The notes below the pieces were generated by a model. That model had not been told where the DNA came from. It made no database searches and worked only from the letters and a program-made list of their open reading frames with translations. The translations under genes and the position numbers were made by a program. A stretch of 64,000 nt of DNA, taken from Verrucomicrobiota bacterium (lineage in GTDB: Bacteria; Verrucomicrobiota; Verrucomicrobiia; Opitutales; UBA953). Position 1 is the first letter of the stretch. Each line of letters opens with the position of its first letter. Below, one piece after another: positions 35,239-45,915 of the stretch. The stretch lies in the NCBI GenBank assembly GCA_016871415.1, contig VHDL01000006.1, positions 62,001-126,000 on the forward strand, in the 5' to 3' direction.

Positions 35239-35908
35239 TCAGCGCCCGAGCCGGATGCGGGCGGCCAGAAACCGGGTCGTCCAGCGCAGGCGCTCGGCAT
35301 CGATTCCGGAACCGAGCGAGAGAGGCTTGTCACCGCGCACCGAGACCTCGTGCACGGATCCGTATCGGCGCCGACCCCGCGCGGGCCTCTCATGGAGGCG
35401 CGCCGACTCGACGTCACGCCAGTCGACCGAGCGGCCCCAACGCAGACCGAAGGCGCCGACATGGACGTGCAGACGTCCGCCCTTGAGCTCGATGACCTGA
35501 CGCCCGGCGACGGTCATGGCCGTGAAGCCGATGAGGAAGACGGAGCCGATGAGGAACGGGATGCCGAAGAGCGACATCATGAGGTTGAACTTCCCCCTTG
35601 GCTTTCTGCGTGCCGTAGATGCCGCCGAGCGAACCTCCGGCCCAGAACAGCGTGAAGGGGACGAGGAAGAGGGCCATGCGGCTGCGCGTCGACACGCTCA
35701 CCATGAAACCGTCCATGCCTTCGGTGACCGTCACGCCCTTGGGTGGCGCGCCGAGCGGAAGGTCGGCGCGCTCCTCGATCGGAAGCGCCTCCTGGCATGC
35801 CGCGAGCGGGTAAGTGCGGTCGCACAGCCGGCAGACGGCGAGTCCCGCGGACGGCGCCACCTCCGCGGTCGGTATCGGCAGACCGCAGTCAGGGCAGTGC
35901 AAGGCCAT
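35239..35908 (-). pseudogene. Zinc-ribbon membrane protein, frameshifted
   Basis: The N-terminal half reads from the ATG at 35906-35908: a zinc ribbon with CPDC (Cys5, Cys8) and CRLC (Cys26, Cys29), then a membrane helix (MALFLVPFTLFWAGGSLGGI). The C-terminal half continues in another frame from about 35590: a second helix (LFGIPFLIGSVFLIGF) and a basic soluble domain ending …RIRLGR. Removing one G from the five-G run on the coding strand (CCCCC, 35593-35597) joins both halves naturally (…AKGKFNLMMSLFG…). It is either a sequencing/assembly error or a recent lesion. The function is unknown. Confidence 0.75.
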
Positions 35909-35948
35909 CGGGCGCAGGATGACGCCGGCCCGAGTCATGACAAAGCCA

Positions 35949-35978
35949 AAGGCAGTCCCGTCGCTCTCACGACGGGAC
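35949..35978 (-). terminator. Terminator-like hairpin after ndk
   Basis: A perfect 9-bp stem GTCCCGTCG/CGACGGGAC (35955-35963 and 35970-35978) with a six-base loop lies 20 bases after the ndk stop on the minus strand. The T tract that follows is interrupted (TGCCTTTGGCTTTG), so efficiency is uncertain. Confidence 0.5.
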
Positions 35979-35998
35979 CTGCTGGAGCTATGTCCGGA

Positions 35999-36433
35999 TC
36001 AGACTCGGCTCGCCTCGGGGGCGTGCACTTCGTCCGGCTGGAAAAATCTGCGGATTTCGACCTCGGCGGCCGACGGGCTGTCGGAGGCGTGGCAGACGTT
36101 GCGCATCATCTCAGTGCCGAAGTCGCCGCGGATGGTGCCCTTGGGGGCGACCTTAGAATTGGTGGGCCCGAGCAGCTCGCGGACGCGCGCGATGACGTTC
36201 TCACCGATCAGCACGGCCACGATGACGGGGCGGGAGGACATGAAGGCCTCGATGTCCGGATAGAAGGGCTTGTCCGCGACGTGGGCATAGTGCTCACGGA
36301 GCTGGGCGGAGGTCAGACGCGTCATCTTGCAAGCCTGGATATCGAACCCGGCGGCCTCAAACCGGGCGAGGACGATGCCGGCGAGACGGCGCTCCATGCA
36401 GTCGGGCTTGAGGATGATGAGGGTCTTTTCCAT
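35999..36433 (-). CDS. ndk: Nucleoside diphosphate kinase
   Basis: 144 residues, normal length. It starts MEKTLIILKPDCMERR, the typical NDK beta-strand 1. The phosphohistidine is in MRNVCHASDSPSAAEVEI, matching the family N-x-x-H-G/A-S-D-S motif. It equilibrates nucleoside di- and triphosphates. A strong Shine-Dalgarno site (GGAGG, 6-base spacing) precedes the start, unlike most genes here. The short extension EVHAPEASRV ends the protein. Confidence 0.97.
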   Translation of the reverse strand: MEKTLIILKPDCMERRLAGIVLARFEAAGFDIQACKMTRLTSAQLREHYAHVADKPFYPDIEAFMSSRPVIVAVLIGENVIARVRELLGPTNSKVAPKGTIRGDFGTEMMRNVCHASDSPSAAEVEIRRFFQPDEVHAPEASRV

Positions 36434-36462
36434 GACGGCTCCTCCAACAAGGGAGGGTCATT

Positions 36463-36492
36463 TAACATGTCCGTTTTACCCCGTTTTGACAA
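36463..36492 (-). promoter_or_regulatory. Probable ndk promoter
   Basis: On the minus strand, TTGTCA (36487-36492) is followed 18 bases on by ATGTTA (36463-36468), about 30 bases before the ndk start. The region is AT-rich compared with its surroundings. Confidence 0.4.
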
Positions 36493-36527
36493 GACCGAAT
36501 CGCCATTGGAGCCCGACCAAGGGGGCC

Positions 36528-37016
36528 TCAGGCCCTGAAAAGCAGGCAAACCGCATGGACGGAGACGGCCCTGCCCTGCCCCACCGCGTCCATCCCTTCG
36601 TTGGTAGTGGCCTTGACCCCCACCCGGGAGGGGTCGATGCCCAGGATTTCGGCCACCCGGGCGCGGATGGCGGGCACATGGGCGGACAGCTTGGGACGCT
36701 CCGCGATGACCACGACGTCGAGATTGCCGACGGACCAGCCGGCCCTGGCGGCCTCGTCCGCCGCCCGACGCAGGATTACGGCCGAATCCATGCCCTTGCA
36801 GGCCGGATCGGTATTGGGAAAAAGCGTGCCAATGTCACGCAGTCCGGCGGCTCCCAGGATCGCGTCCGCGGCCGCATGCAGGAGCACATCGGCATCCGAG
36901 TGACCGTCGGGTCCGACGTCGGAGGGGATGGTGACGCCGCCTAGCACGCAGGGCCGTCCAGGCTTGAGCGGATGGATGTCAAAGCCGGTGCCGATGCGGA
37001 AAGACGGCTGCGTCAT
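36528..37016 (-). CDS. ispF: 2-C-methyl-D-erythritol 2,4-cyclodiphosphate synthase
   Basis: 162 residues. Zinc ligands are seen in GTGFDIHPL and GPDGHSDADVLLHA, and the active-site segment …DIGTLFPNTDP… and the C-terminal …VKATTNEGMDAVGQG… (usual ATTTE.lG..G) match IspF. It forms the cyclic diphosphate in the non-mevalonate isoprenoid pathway. It lies between ndk and tRNA-Cys. No partner ispD is present in the window. Confidence 0.96.
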   Translation of the reverse strand: MTQPSFRIGTGFDIHPLKPGRPCVLGGVTIPSDVGPDGHSDADVLLHAAADAILGAAGLRDIGTLFPNTDPACKGMDSAVILRRAADEAARAGWSVGNLDVVVIAERPKLSAHVPAIRARVAEILGIDPSRVGVKATTNEGMDAVGQGRAVSVHAVCLLFRA

Positions 37017-37117
37017 GAACGGAAACTAAGCCCAGGCCGGGCGGAAGGGAAGCCCTGGCACAAAAACCCTTGAAAGAAGAAAAGGCGAAGGGCAATCTAA
37101 CGGCCTTCGATAGGAAC

Positions 37118-37192
37118 GGCGCGGTAGCCAAGTGGTAAGGCCGGGCTCTGCAAAAGCCCCATACGTCGGTTCGATTCCGACCCGCGCCTCCA
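37118..37192 (+). tRNA. tRNA-Cys (GCA)
   Basis: Cloverleaf with encoded CCA: acceptor GGCGCGG/CCGCGCC, D arm GCC…GGC, anticodon arm GGGCT-CTGCAAA-AGCCC with GCA, T arm GTCGG-TTCGATT-CCGAC, discriminator U as required for Cys. A weak promoter candidate upstream is TTGAAA (37070-37075), 17 bases, CAATCT (37093-37098). Confidence 0.95.
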
Positions 37193-37204
37193 GTCGGAAA
37201 CCAG

Positions 37205-37230
37205 CAGGGGCACCCTGAAGGACGCCCCTG
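37205..37230. terminator. Hairpin between tRNA-Cys and argG, weak terminator
   Basis: A 7-bp stem CAGGGGC/GCCCCTG with a 12-base loop lies between the tRNA-Cys 3' end and the convergent argG stop. No good T tract follows on either strand, so a Rho-dependent or processing role is as likely. Confidence 0.35.
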
Positions 37231-37250
37231 TCGGTCGGCTGCGGCAGGAC

Positions 37251-38507
<1,257 letters not shown>

Positions 38508-38525
38508 GTTGGGAGGTGGGGAAGT

Positions 38526-39467
38526 TCAGCGGGCGGACGCGAGGTGGGCGAGGACGGCCTTCTGCACGTGCAGTCGGTTCTCGGCCTGGTCGAAGACGAT
38601 GCTGCGCGGTCCCTGCAGCACCTCGGCGGTGACCTCCTCGCCGGGATGGGCGGGCAGGCAGTGCATGAACCAGGCGGAGGGCTTGGCCGCTGACATCAGC
38701 CGTGCGTTCACCTGGTAGGGCTGCATGATGCGCAGACGCTCGGCCCTCTCGGCCTCCATGCCCATGCTCACCCAGACGTCGGTGTAGACCATGTCGGCGC
38801 CCCGGACCGCCTCGGCCGGATCGGTCGAGAAGGCGAAGGTGCCGGCCAGTCCGTCCTTCTTCAGCTGGGCGCGGATCCCGGCTCCGGGCTCGTAGCCGGC
38901 CGGTCCAGCGAGCGCGACCTCGACGCCGAGGGCGGCGCCGCCGAGCACGAAGGAGTTGGCCATGTTGCAGGCGGTGTCTCCCAGGAAGGCGACCTTCCTG
39001 CCCTTGAGCGACTCGGCGTAACGGTCCGGACGGCCGGGCGAAAGGCGCTCCGCCAGCGTGAACATGTCGGTCAGGAACTGGCAGGGATGGAGAAAGTCCG
39101 AGAGCGCGTTGACCACGGGCATCGTCCCAGAGGCCGCGAACTCCTCGAGCAACGCGTGCTCGTGGCAGCGGATGACCATGCCGTGGAGGTAGCGGGACAG
39201 CACCCGTGCCGTGTCGGCCACGGTCTCTCCGCGCGAGATCTGCATGTCATCGGCATTGAGCATCACGGGCAGGCCGGCCAGCTCATGCACGCCCACTTGG
39301 AAGGAGACGCGCGTCCGGGTGCTCTTCTTGAAGAAGAGCAGGCCCCAGGACTGCCGGGCCAGCGCGGGGGACTCCGAGCCCCGGCTGGACTTCATCCGTG
39401 CGGAGCTCTCGAAGACCCGGGCGGTCTCGGCGGCGGTGAGGTCCGTCTCCTTGAGGAAATGGCGCAT
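38526..39467 (-). CDS. argF: Ornithine carbamoyltransferase
   Basis: 313 residues. The carbamoyl-phosphate loop is KKSTRTRVSF, and the signatures HPCQ (in FLHPCQFLTD) and FMHCLPAHPGEEV are present. It makes citrulline from ornithine. STRTR is the form of true ornithine transcarbamylases; acetyl- or succinyl-ornithine variants differ at this loop, and the presence of argJ nearby supplies free ornithine. It lies 68 bases after argD on the minus strand. Confidence 0.95.
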   Translation of the reverse strand: MRHFLKETDLTAAETARVFESSARMKSSRGSESPALARQSWGLLFFKKSTRTRVSFQVGVHELAGLPVMLNADDMQISRGETVADTARVLSRYLHGMVIRCHEHALLEEFAASGTMPVVNALSDFLHPCQFLTDMFTLAERLSPGRPDRYAESLKGRKVAFLGDTACNMANSFVLGGAALGVEVALAGPAGYEPGAGIRAQLKKDGLAGTFAFSTDPAEAVRGADMVYTDVWVSMGMEAERAERLRIMQPYQVNARLMSAAKPSAWFMHCLPAHPGEEVTAEVLQGPRSIVFDQAENRLHVQKAVLAHLASAR

Positions 39468-39535
39468 CTCGGGAAAGGGTCGAATCTACCGCTGCCGTCG
39501 GGTTTGGACAGAGGAAAATGCGGCCCGCCGGGGCC

Positions 39536-40756
39536 TCAGGCGGGCTTCCAGTCGCCGAGCACACGGGCCATGACCTCGACCGACTCCTCCAGCTCCTGGG
39601 CCGAGGCGGTCAGCGGCGGCAGCATACGGACGACGACGCCTCCTGCGGGCGCGGTGAGCAGACCCGCCTCACGCAGGGCGACGCAGACCGGCACGGGGTC
39701 GCACTTGAGCGCGACGCCGACCATGTAGCCCTCTCCGCGGACCTCCGCAACAAGGTCGGGTCTCAGCCGCACCAGCCCCCGGAGCCTCTCATGCCAGGGC
39801 GCGGACTGCCGCGTGACCTTGTCGAGCAGCCCCTCCTGTTCGATGACCTCGAGCACGGCCAGCGCCGCGGCGGAGGCAAGCGCGCCACCGCCGAAGGTCG
39901 TACCGTGCGAGCCAGCGGTGAAGAGATTGTCGTGAGGAGGCGCGATCCAGATGGCTCCGATGGGGAAGCCGCCGCCGAGGCCCTTGGCCATGGCGATGGC
40001 GTCCGGCCGGATGCCGGTGCGCTCGTAGGCGAAGAACCGGCCGGTGCGGCCGACCCCGCACTGGATCTCGTCGATCATGAACAGCACATTCCGCTCGCGG
40101 CAGATGCGCTCCACGCCGCGGAGGAACTCCTGCGAGGCCGGGTTCACCCCGCCCTCCCCCTGGATGGTCTCGATGAGCACGCCGGCCGTGGTGCGCGCGT
40201 CGATTACGCGATCCCAAGCCGCGAGGTCGTTGAGCGGGGCCGCGGTGAAGCCGGTCAGCAGCGGACGGAATCCCTTCTGGATCTTCTCCTGCGGCGTGGC
40301 GGACATGCCGCCGAAGGTGCGGCCGTGGAAGGCCTTCTCCGCGACGACGACGACGTGGCACGCGCCCTCCTGGCCCGACTTGCGCACGCCGTGCAGGCGG
40401 GCGAGCTTGAGAAGCGCCTCGTTGGCCTCGGCGCCGCTGTTGCAGAAGAGGGCGCGGCCCGGTCCGCAGCGGCGGGCCAGGGCCGCGGCGAGGGCGCCCT
40501 GCCCTTCGTTCCGGTAGAGGTTGCTGACGTGCGTGAGCCGAGCCGCCTGCTCCTGGACGCGGCGCACCCAGACGGGATGGGAATGGCCGAGCGCGTTGAC
40601 GGCGATGCCGGTCGCGAAGTCGAGATAGCGCCGGCCGGCCGCGTCCCAGACATGGCTGCCCTGCCCGCGCACGAGGGTGAGCGCTGGGGCGGCGTAGCTG
40701 CGGACGACGTGCCTGTCATACTGCGCCGCGGCGGAATCTGGAGTCTCTCCCGCCAT
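39536..40756 (-). CDS. argD: Acetylornithine aminotransferase
   Basis: 406 residues, class III PLP aminotransferase. Visible are CNSGAEANEALLKLAR, FHGRTFGGMSAT, the FMIDEIQCGVGRTG signature and the PLP lysine in AMAKGLGGGFPIGA (about residue 260). It converts N-acetylglutamate semialdehyde to N-acetylornithine. The start overlaps the argB stop by one base, so translation is probably coupled. Confidence 0.95.
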   Translation of the reverse strand: MAGETPDSAAAQYDRHVVRSYAAPALTLVRGQGSHVWDAAGRRYLDFATGIAVNALGHSHPVWVRRVQEQAARLTHVSNLYRNEGQGALAAALARRCGPGRALFCNSGAEANEALLKLARLHGVRKSGQEGACHVVVVAEKAFHGRTFGGMSATPQEKIQKGFRPLLTGFTAAPLNDLAAWDRVIDARTTAGVLIETIQGEGGVNPASQEFLRGVERICRERNVLFMIDEIQCGVGRTGRFFAYERTGIRPDAIAMAKGLGGGFPIGAIWIAPPHDNLFTAGSHGTTFGGGALASAAALAVLEVIEQEGLLDKVTRQSAPWHERLRGLVRLRPDLVAEVRGEGYMVGVALKCDPVPVCVALREAGLLTAPAGGVVVRMLPPLTASAQELEESVEVMARVLGDWKPA

Positions 40757-41637
40757 CAGCCGTGCACAATCTCGGTGCCAATGCCCCGGTCGGTGAACAC
40801 CTCGAGCAGGAGCGCGTGGGGCACCCGGCCGTCGATGAAGTGGACGCGGCGCACGCCCTCGCGGAGCGCCTTCACGGCGCTGTCCACCTTGGGGATCATG
40901 CCGCCGGCGATGACGCCCTTGCGCTTGAGCTCGTCGACCTCGCTCACCTTGAGGGTGGTGATGAGCGAAGCAGGTTCCTTCGGGTCGGCGAGCAGTCCGG
41001 GGACGTCGCTCATGAAGATCAGGCGACGGGCGCGGAGCGCGTCGGCCACCGCCGCGGCGGCCACGTCGGCGTTGGTGTTGTAAGGCTGGTCGGCCTCGTC
41101 GAGCGCGACGGGCGAGACCACGGGCAGGAAGCCGTCGGCGAGGGCCTTCTTGATGAGCTTGGCCTTCACGAAACGGATGTCGCCCACGTAACCGATGTCC
41201 ACGGGATTGCCCTGGTCGTCCGCGCCCATCAGGCGCTGGCAGAGGTTCACATGGTTGCCCGGCATACCGAGGGGGTTTGCGCCGCGGGCCCGCAGCGACT
41301 CGCAGATCTGTCCGTTGATCTCGCCGTTGAGGGTCTCCTCGACAATCTTGACCGTGGCCGCGTCGGTGACGCGCATGCCGCCCCGGAACTCGGACTTGAT
41401 GCCAGCCTTCTCCATCGCGCGGGTGATAGCCTTGCCGCCGCCATGGACGACGACGACCTGGATGCCCACCGCGGCCAGGAAGGCAATGTCGGTGGCCACG
41501 AGGTTGCGGCCCTCGGGATTGGGATCGTCCATGAAGCTGCCGCCGTACTTCACCACGAAGGTGGAGCCGCGGAACTTCTGGATGTAGGGAAGCGCCTCGA
41601 GGAGGACCTCGGACTTCTGCGCTGCGGGTGTGGTCAT
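40756..41637 (-). CDS. argB: Acetylglutamate kinase
   Basis: 293 residues, amino acid kinase fold. Visible are [35 protein letters not shown] and …[31 protein letters not shown]…, as in ArgB. It phosphorylates N-acetylglutamate, the second committed step. Arginine-feedback-sensitive ArgBs carry an N-terminal helix; the short extension here (about 20 residues before the fold) might play that role, but this is uncertain. Confidence 0.96.
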   Translation of the reverse strand: MTTPAAQKSEVLLEALPYIQKFRGSTFVVKYGGSFMDDPNPEGRNLVATDIAFLAAVGIQVVVVHGGGKAITRAMEKAGIKSEFRGGMRVTDAATVKIVEETLNGEINGQICESLRARGANPLGMPGNHVNLCQRLMGADDQGNPVDIGYVGDIRFVKAKLIKKALADGFLPVVSPVALDEADQPYNTNADVAAAAVADALRARRLIFMSDVPGLLADPKEPASLITTLKVSEVDELKRKGVIAGGMIPKVDSAVKALREGVRRVHFIDGRVPHALLLEVFTDRGIGTEIVHG

Positions 41638-41692
41638 CGGACGATTGCGGAGCGTTGCGGACGCGGGACGGGGGGCAAACGGAAAAGAGGCC

Positions 41693-42919
<1,227 letters not shown>

Positions 42920-42935
42920 GGCGGAAGGATCGTCC

Positions 42936-43985
42936 TCAGCGCAGGCCCTCGGCCTCGTCCCAGCCCATGATGAGGTTGAGGCACTGCACAGCCTGGCCGC
43001 CGGCGCCCTTGAGGAGGTTGTCGAGGACGGAGGTGATCACGAGGTTGCCCGTGCGCGCGTCGGACACGGCGGAGACGGCGACGCGGTTGGTGCCCGCCAC
43101 ATGGGCGGTGTCAGGGAAGTCCCCCGAAGCCAGCAGGGTGATGAACGGCCGTCCCGCGTAGGCGCGACGCCAGACTTCCTCGACCTGGGCGGCGGTGACG
43201 CCGGGCGCCGGGACGACAACGGTGGTCGCGATGCCGCGGTGCATGGGCGCGAGATGAGGGCTAAACTGCACGACGACCGGGGCGCCCGCCGCAGCCGAGA
43301 ACTGCTCCTCGATCTCGGCGATGTGACGGTGGCCCGGGATGCCGTAGGCCTTCATCGAGCCGTCCCGCTCGGAGAAGAGGAAGGCGACGTCGGCCTTCTT
43401 GCCGGCCCCGGACACACCGCTGCTGGAATTGATGACGAGCCGGCCGGGTTCGGGCCGCAGCAGGCCCGCCCGCAGCAAGGGGATCAGCGGCACCTGCGCG
43501 CCGGTGGGATAACAGCCGGGGCACGCGATGAGCCGCGCCGACCTCCAGGAGTCATCCGTCTGCAGCTCCGGGATGACGTAGCGCGCCTGCGAGGCCAACT
43601 CGGGGGCGGGATGGTCGTGCCCGTAGTATTTCCGATAGAGGGCGAGGTCGCGCAGACGGAAGTCGGCCGAGAGGTCCAGGACCCTGCGTCCGGCGGCCAC
43701 GAGCGGCCGCGCGTATTCGGCCGCCACGCCGTGCGGCAGCGCGAGGAACCACGCCTCGACGTCGGAGGCGGCGCACTCCTCGGGCGAGGAGGCGGAGAAC
43801 CTGAGCGCGGGATCCACGACGCCGCGCAGGCGCGGCAGCTCGTCGGCGACGGCCTTGCCCGCGAGGGTGCGGGAGCACACCGCCGCGAGGCGAACGCGCG
43901 GATGGCGCGCCAATACCCGGACGAGCTCCTCGCCGGTGTAACCGGAGGCGCCGACGACGCCGACTTTGATGACGGGCTGTGACAT
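42936..43985 (-). CDS. argC: N-acetyl-gamma-glutamyl-phosphate reductase
   Basis: 349 residues. The NAD(P) loop is VGVVGASGYTGEELVRVL, the catalytic Cys is in IACPGCYPTGAQVPL (about 155), and the substrate loop is NSSSGVSGAGKKA. It reduces acetylglutamyl phosphate to the semialdehyde. It is the first gene of the cluster argC-argJ-argB-argD-argF-argG; the spacing (0-70 bases) suggests one transcript. No clear ARG box or promoter is visible in the short gap after the rpsI terminator. Confidence 0.96.
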   Translation of the reverse strand: MSQPVIKVGVVGASGYTGEELVRVLARHPRVRLAAVCSRTLAGKAVADELPRLRGVVDPALRFSASSPEECAASDVEAWFLALPHGVAAEYARPLVAAGRRVLDLSADFRLRDLALYRKYYGHDHPAPELASQARYVIPELQTDDSWRSARLIACPGCYPTGAQVPLIPLLRAGLLRPEPGRLVINSSSGVSGAGKKADVAFLFSERDGSMKAYGIPGHRHIAEIEEQFSAAAGAPVVVQFSPHLAPMHRGIATTVVVPAPGVTAAQVEEVWRRAYAGRPFITLLASGDFPDTAHVAGTNRVAVSAVSDARTGNLVITSVLDNLLKGAGGQAVQCLNLIMGWDEAEGLR

Positions 43986-44034
43986 GGCTTTGCGGATGGT
44001 GGAGGATTAAGGGAGGTGGGCCTTGGGGACACGG

Positions 44035-44065
44035 AAAAAGAAAGGCCCCGGGGAGCCGGGGCCTT
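44035..44065 (-). terminator. Terminator of the rplM-rpsI operon
   Basis: On the minus strand a perfect 10-bp stem AAGGCCCCGG/CCGGGGCCTT with a four-base loop is followed by TCTTTTTCC. It lies 21 bases after the rpsI stop and about 50 bases before the argC start. Confidence 0.88.
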
Positions 44066-44086
44066 GGTCGTTCCTGTCCGGGAAGC

Positions 44087-44485
44087 TCAGCGCTTCGAGA
44101 ACTGGAAGCGCTTGCGGGCGCCGGGGCGGCCGGGCTTCTTGCGCTCGCGCATGCGGCCGTCGCGAGTCAGGAGACCCTCCTTCTTGAGGGGGGCGCGGAG
44201 GCCGGCGTCGAGCTTCTGGATGGCGCGGGCGAGGCCATGGGAGATGGCTCCAGCCTGTCCGTTGGGACCGCCACCGATGACGTTGACGGAGACGTCGACC
44301 TGACCCTCGAGTCCGGCGGTGCGGATAGGCTGGGTGGCCGACTTGACCAGGGCCTCGGTGTAGAGGTACTCCTCGGCCGGGCGGCCGTTGATCGAAATGG
44401 AACCGGTGCCGCGGGTGAGGCGGACACGGGCCGAGGCCGTCTTGCGACGGCCGACGGCGGTGATGGCGGAGGACTTGGCGCTCAT
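44087..44485 (-). CDS. rpsI: 30S ribosomal protein S9
   Basis: 132 residues. It starts with the S9 pattern AVGRRKTASARVRLTRGTGSI and ends with the conserved basic tail …KKPGRPGARKRFQFSKR that reaches into the P site. The central GGGPNGQAGAISHGLARA is the S9 signature. It is 18 bases after rplM, the usual bacterial pair. Confidence 0.98.
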   Translation of the reverse strand: MSAKSSAITAVGRRKTASARVRLTRGTGSISINGRPAEEYLYTEALVKSATQPIRTAGLEGQVDVSVNVIGGGPNGQAGAISHGLARAIQKLDAGLRAPLKKEGLLTRDGRMRERKKPGRPGARKRFQFSKR

Positions 44486-44503
44486 TTACTTCTGGAAAGG
44501 GTC

Positions 44504-44947
44504 TCAGCCGCGGGGGGCGGACGGCAGGGGCTGGGGGTTCTTGTCGGCGTGGTCATGCTTGCCGCCGGCGAAGACGCGCAACTTGCGGAGCATGTCGTTC
44601 GCCAGGCGGTTCTTGGGCAGCATGCCCTTGACGGCGTGGGTGATGATGAACTCCGGACGACGGGCGCGCATGGCGGCGACGGTGCGGCGGTAGGAGGTGC
44701 CGACCCAGCCGGTGTAGAACATGTAGGTCTTGTCCAGTTCCTTGGAACCGGTGAGCACCACCTTGTCCGCGTTAATCACGACGACGTAGTCACCAGTGTC
44801 GACGTGGGGCGTGTAGGTGGGCTTGTGACGGCCGCGGAGGACGTTGGCGATTTTGACCGCCAGACGGCCAAGATGCTGGTCCTTAGCGTCAACGACGTAC
44901 CAGGTCTTGTCCTTGGGCTGGACGTTCTTGGCGAGCGTGGTCTTCAT
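44504..44947 (-). CDS. rplM: 50S ribosomal protein L13
   Basis: 147 residues from the ATG at 44945-44947 (MKTTLAKNVQPKDKTWYVVD). Conserved L13 blocks: DAKDQHLGRLAVKIANVLRG, NADKVVLTGSK and …HAVKGMLPKNRLANDMLRKLRVF. An early assembly protein of the large subunit. There is no Shine-Dalgarno site (the bases before ATG are TTTCTCTCTTT), and a promoter-like pair lies just upstream, so the leader is probably very short. Confidence 0.97.
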   Translation of the reverse strand: MKTTLAKNVQPKDKTWYVVDAKDQHLGRLAVKIANVLRGRHKPTYTPHVDTGDYVVVINADKVVLTGSKELDKTYMFYTGWVGTSYRRTVAAMRARRPEFIITHAVKGMLPKNRLANDMLRKLRVFAGGKHDHADKNPQPLPSAPRG

Positions 44948-44963
44948 AAAGAGAGAAAGGCGG

Positions 44964-44991
44964 AACATGGGAACGCCCCCATGCTCGTCAA
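44964..44991 (-). promoter_or_regulatory. Probable rplM promoter with palindromic spacer
   Basis: On the minus strand, TTGACG (44986-44991) is followed 16 bases on by CATGTT (44964-44969). The -10 box ends 16 bases before the rplM ATG. An inverted repeat CATGGG-N6-CCCATG (44966-44983) fills the spacer and could be an operator. Confidence 0.4.
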
Positions 44992-44999
44992 CACCCGAA

Positions 45000-45030
45000 T
45001 AAAGAGGGGGTTTGGCCCTCCAAACCCCTC
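45000..45030 (-). terminator. Terminator of the outer-membrane protein gene
   Basis: GAGGGGGTTTGG (45004-45015) pairs with CCAAACCCCTC (45020-45030) around a four-base loop, with one bulge. On the minus strand it is followed by TTTATTC. It lies 38 bases after the stop of the gene at 45069-45845. Confidence 0.75.
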
Positions 45031-45068
45031 CTGCGCACTACTCATCCCCCTCGATGGAGCGAGGCCCT

Positions 45069-45845
45069 TCAGAACTTGAACTTGGCAAAGACCCCCGTCC
45101 AGACTTGGGAATTGCGGGTGGCGGCCAGATTGTCGTTGTTCACGGCGTAATTGACCCCGACGCCGATGACGGACCCCTGCCCGACGGGCATGGACAGGTC
45201 GAGACCGGCGCCGGCGTAGGCGTAGCCGTTCTGGGCCCCTGAGCCGTCGTCGCGGGCGTCATTGGCGAAGAGATTGCCGGCGAAACCGCGGAAGGTGACG
45301 TCCAGCTTAAAGGGACCGACTCCCTTGAAGTCGTGGTAGAGCGAACCCTCGACGACGACTTGATCGAGATTGAAGCCGTAATTGACGTAGAGGGCGGGCT
45401 GCAGAAAGGACTTGGGCAGGATGACGCCGAGGTAGGCCTCGTCTTCGACTCGCAGCTGGGTGAAGCCTTGCGCGGCGTTGCTAAAGAACTTGGCGCTGGG
45501 CGAGGTCATGCGCAGGTAGCCCGCGTCGACCACGGCGCCGCCAACGGCCTTGCGCAGTCCGTAGCCGTAGGAACGCTCGATGGCGTCAGCATTATAGAAG
45601 GAGGCGTAGGTGGACAGCCCGCTGACCCCGGGGACGAAGTATTCGACGCCGACCTTGGTCTGGAAGAGCCCGTCCTCATCGGATCGCTCCTTGCCGCGGA
45701 AGACGTTCTTGCCCTGCCAGCCGACCTCGGCGCGCACGGACAGGTCCTTGGCTAACTGGGCGGAATCGAGCTGCTTGACGGACTCCTGGCCGGAGGCGCC
45801 TCCGCAGACGGCGAGGGCAAAGGCGGTGATGACGGGCTTCTTCAT
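45069..45845 (-). CDS. Outer-membrane beta-barrel protein of unknown function
   Basis: 258 residues from the ATG at 45843-45845. Signal peptide MKKPVITAFALAVCGGASGQ. The mature part has alternating beta-strand patterns (…VRAEVGWQGKNVFRGK…, …LSTYASFYNADAIERSYGYGL…) and ends in Phe (VFAKFKF), the outer-membrane sorting signal. The N-terminal GWQGKNVFRGKERSDE resembles proteins of the TorF/DUF-type 'WGxNVFRG' porin-like barrels seen in several Gram-negative groups. No substrate can be inferred. Confidence 0.75.
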   Translation of the reverse strand: MKKPVITAFALAVCGGASGQESVKQLDSAQLAKDLSVRAEVGWQGKNVFRGKERSDEDGLFQTKVGVEYFVPGVSGLSTYASFYNADAIERSYGYGLRKAVGGAVVDAGYLRMTSPSAKFFSNAAQGFTQLRVEDEAYLGVILPKSFLQPALYVNYGFNLDQVVVEGSLYHDFKGVGPFKLDVTFRGFAGNLFANDARDDGSGAQNGYAYAGAGLDLSMPVGQGSVIGVGVNYAVNNDNLAATRNSQVWTGVFAKFKF

Positions 45846-45858
45846 GGTGTACGCAGGG

Positions 45859-45886
45859 ATAATGCCCCGGGCGGGGTAGGTGGCAA
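45859..45886 (-). promoter_or_regulatory. Promoter of the outer-membrane protein gene
   Basis: On the minus strand, TTGCCA (45881-45886, five of six consensus bases), 16 bases, CATTAT (45859-45864, four of six). The -10 box ends 13 bases before the ATG, so initiation would leave a leader of about 7 bases. Confidence 0.5.
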
Positions 45887-45915
45887 GTCCCAACGGCCGG
45901 CGACGCGGCCGCCGG

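Noticed and set aside
38526-39467. ArgF as an acetyl- or succinyl-ornithine carbamoyltransferase
   Set aside because: The STRTR loop is that of true ornithine transcarbamylases, and argJ in the same cluster supplies free ornithine. Pro in HCLPAHPG also occurs in other ornithine transcarbamylases.
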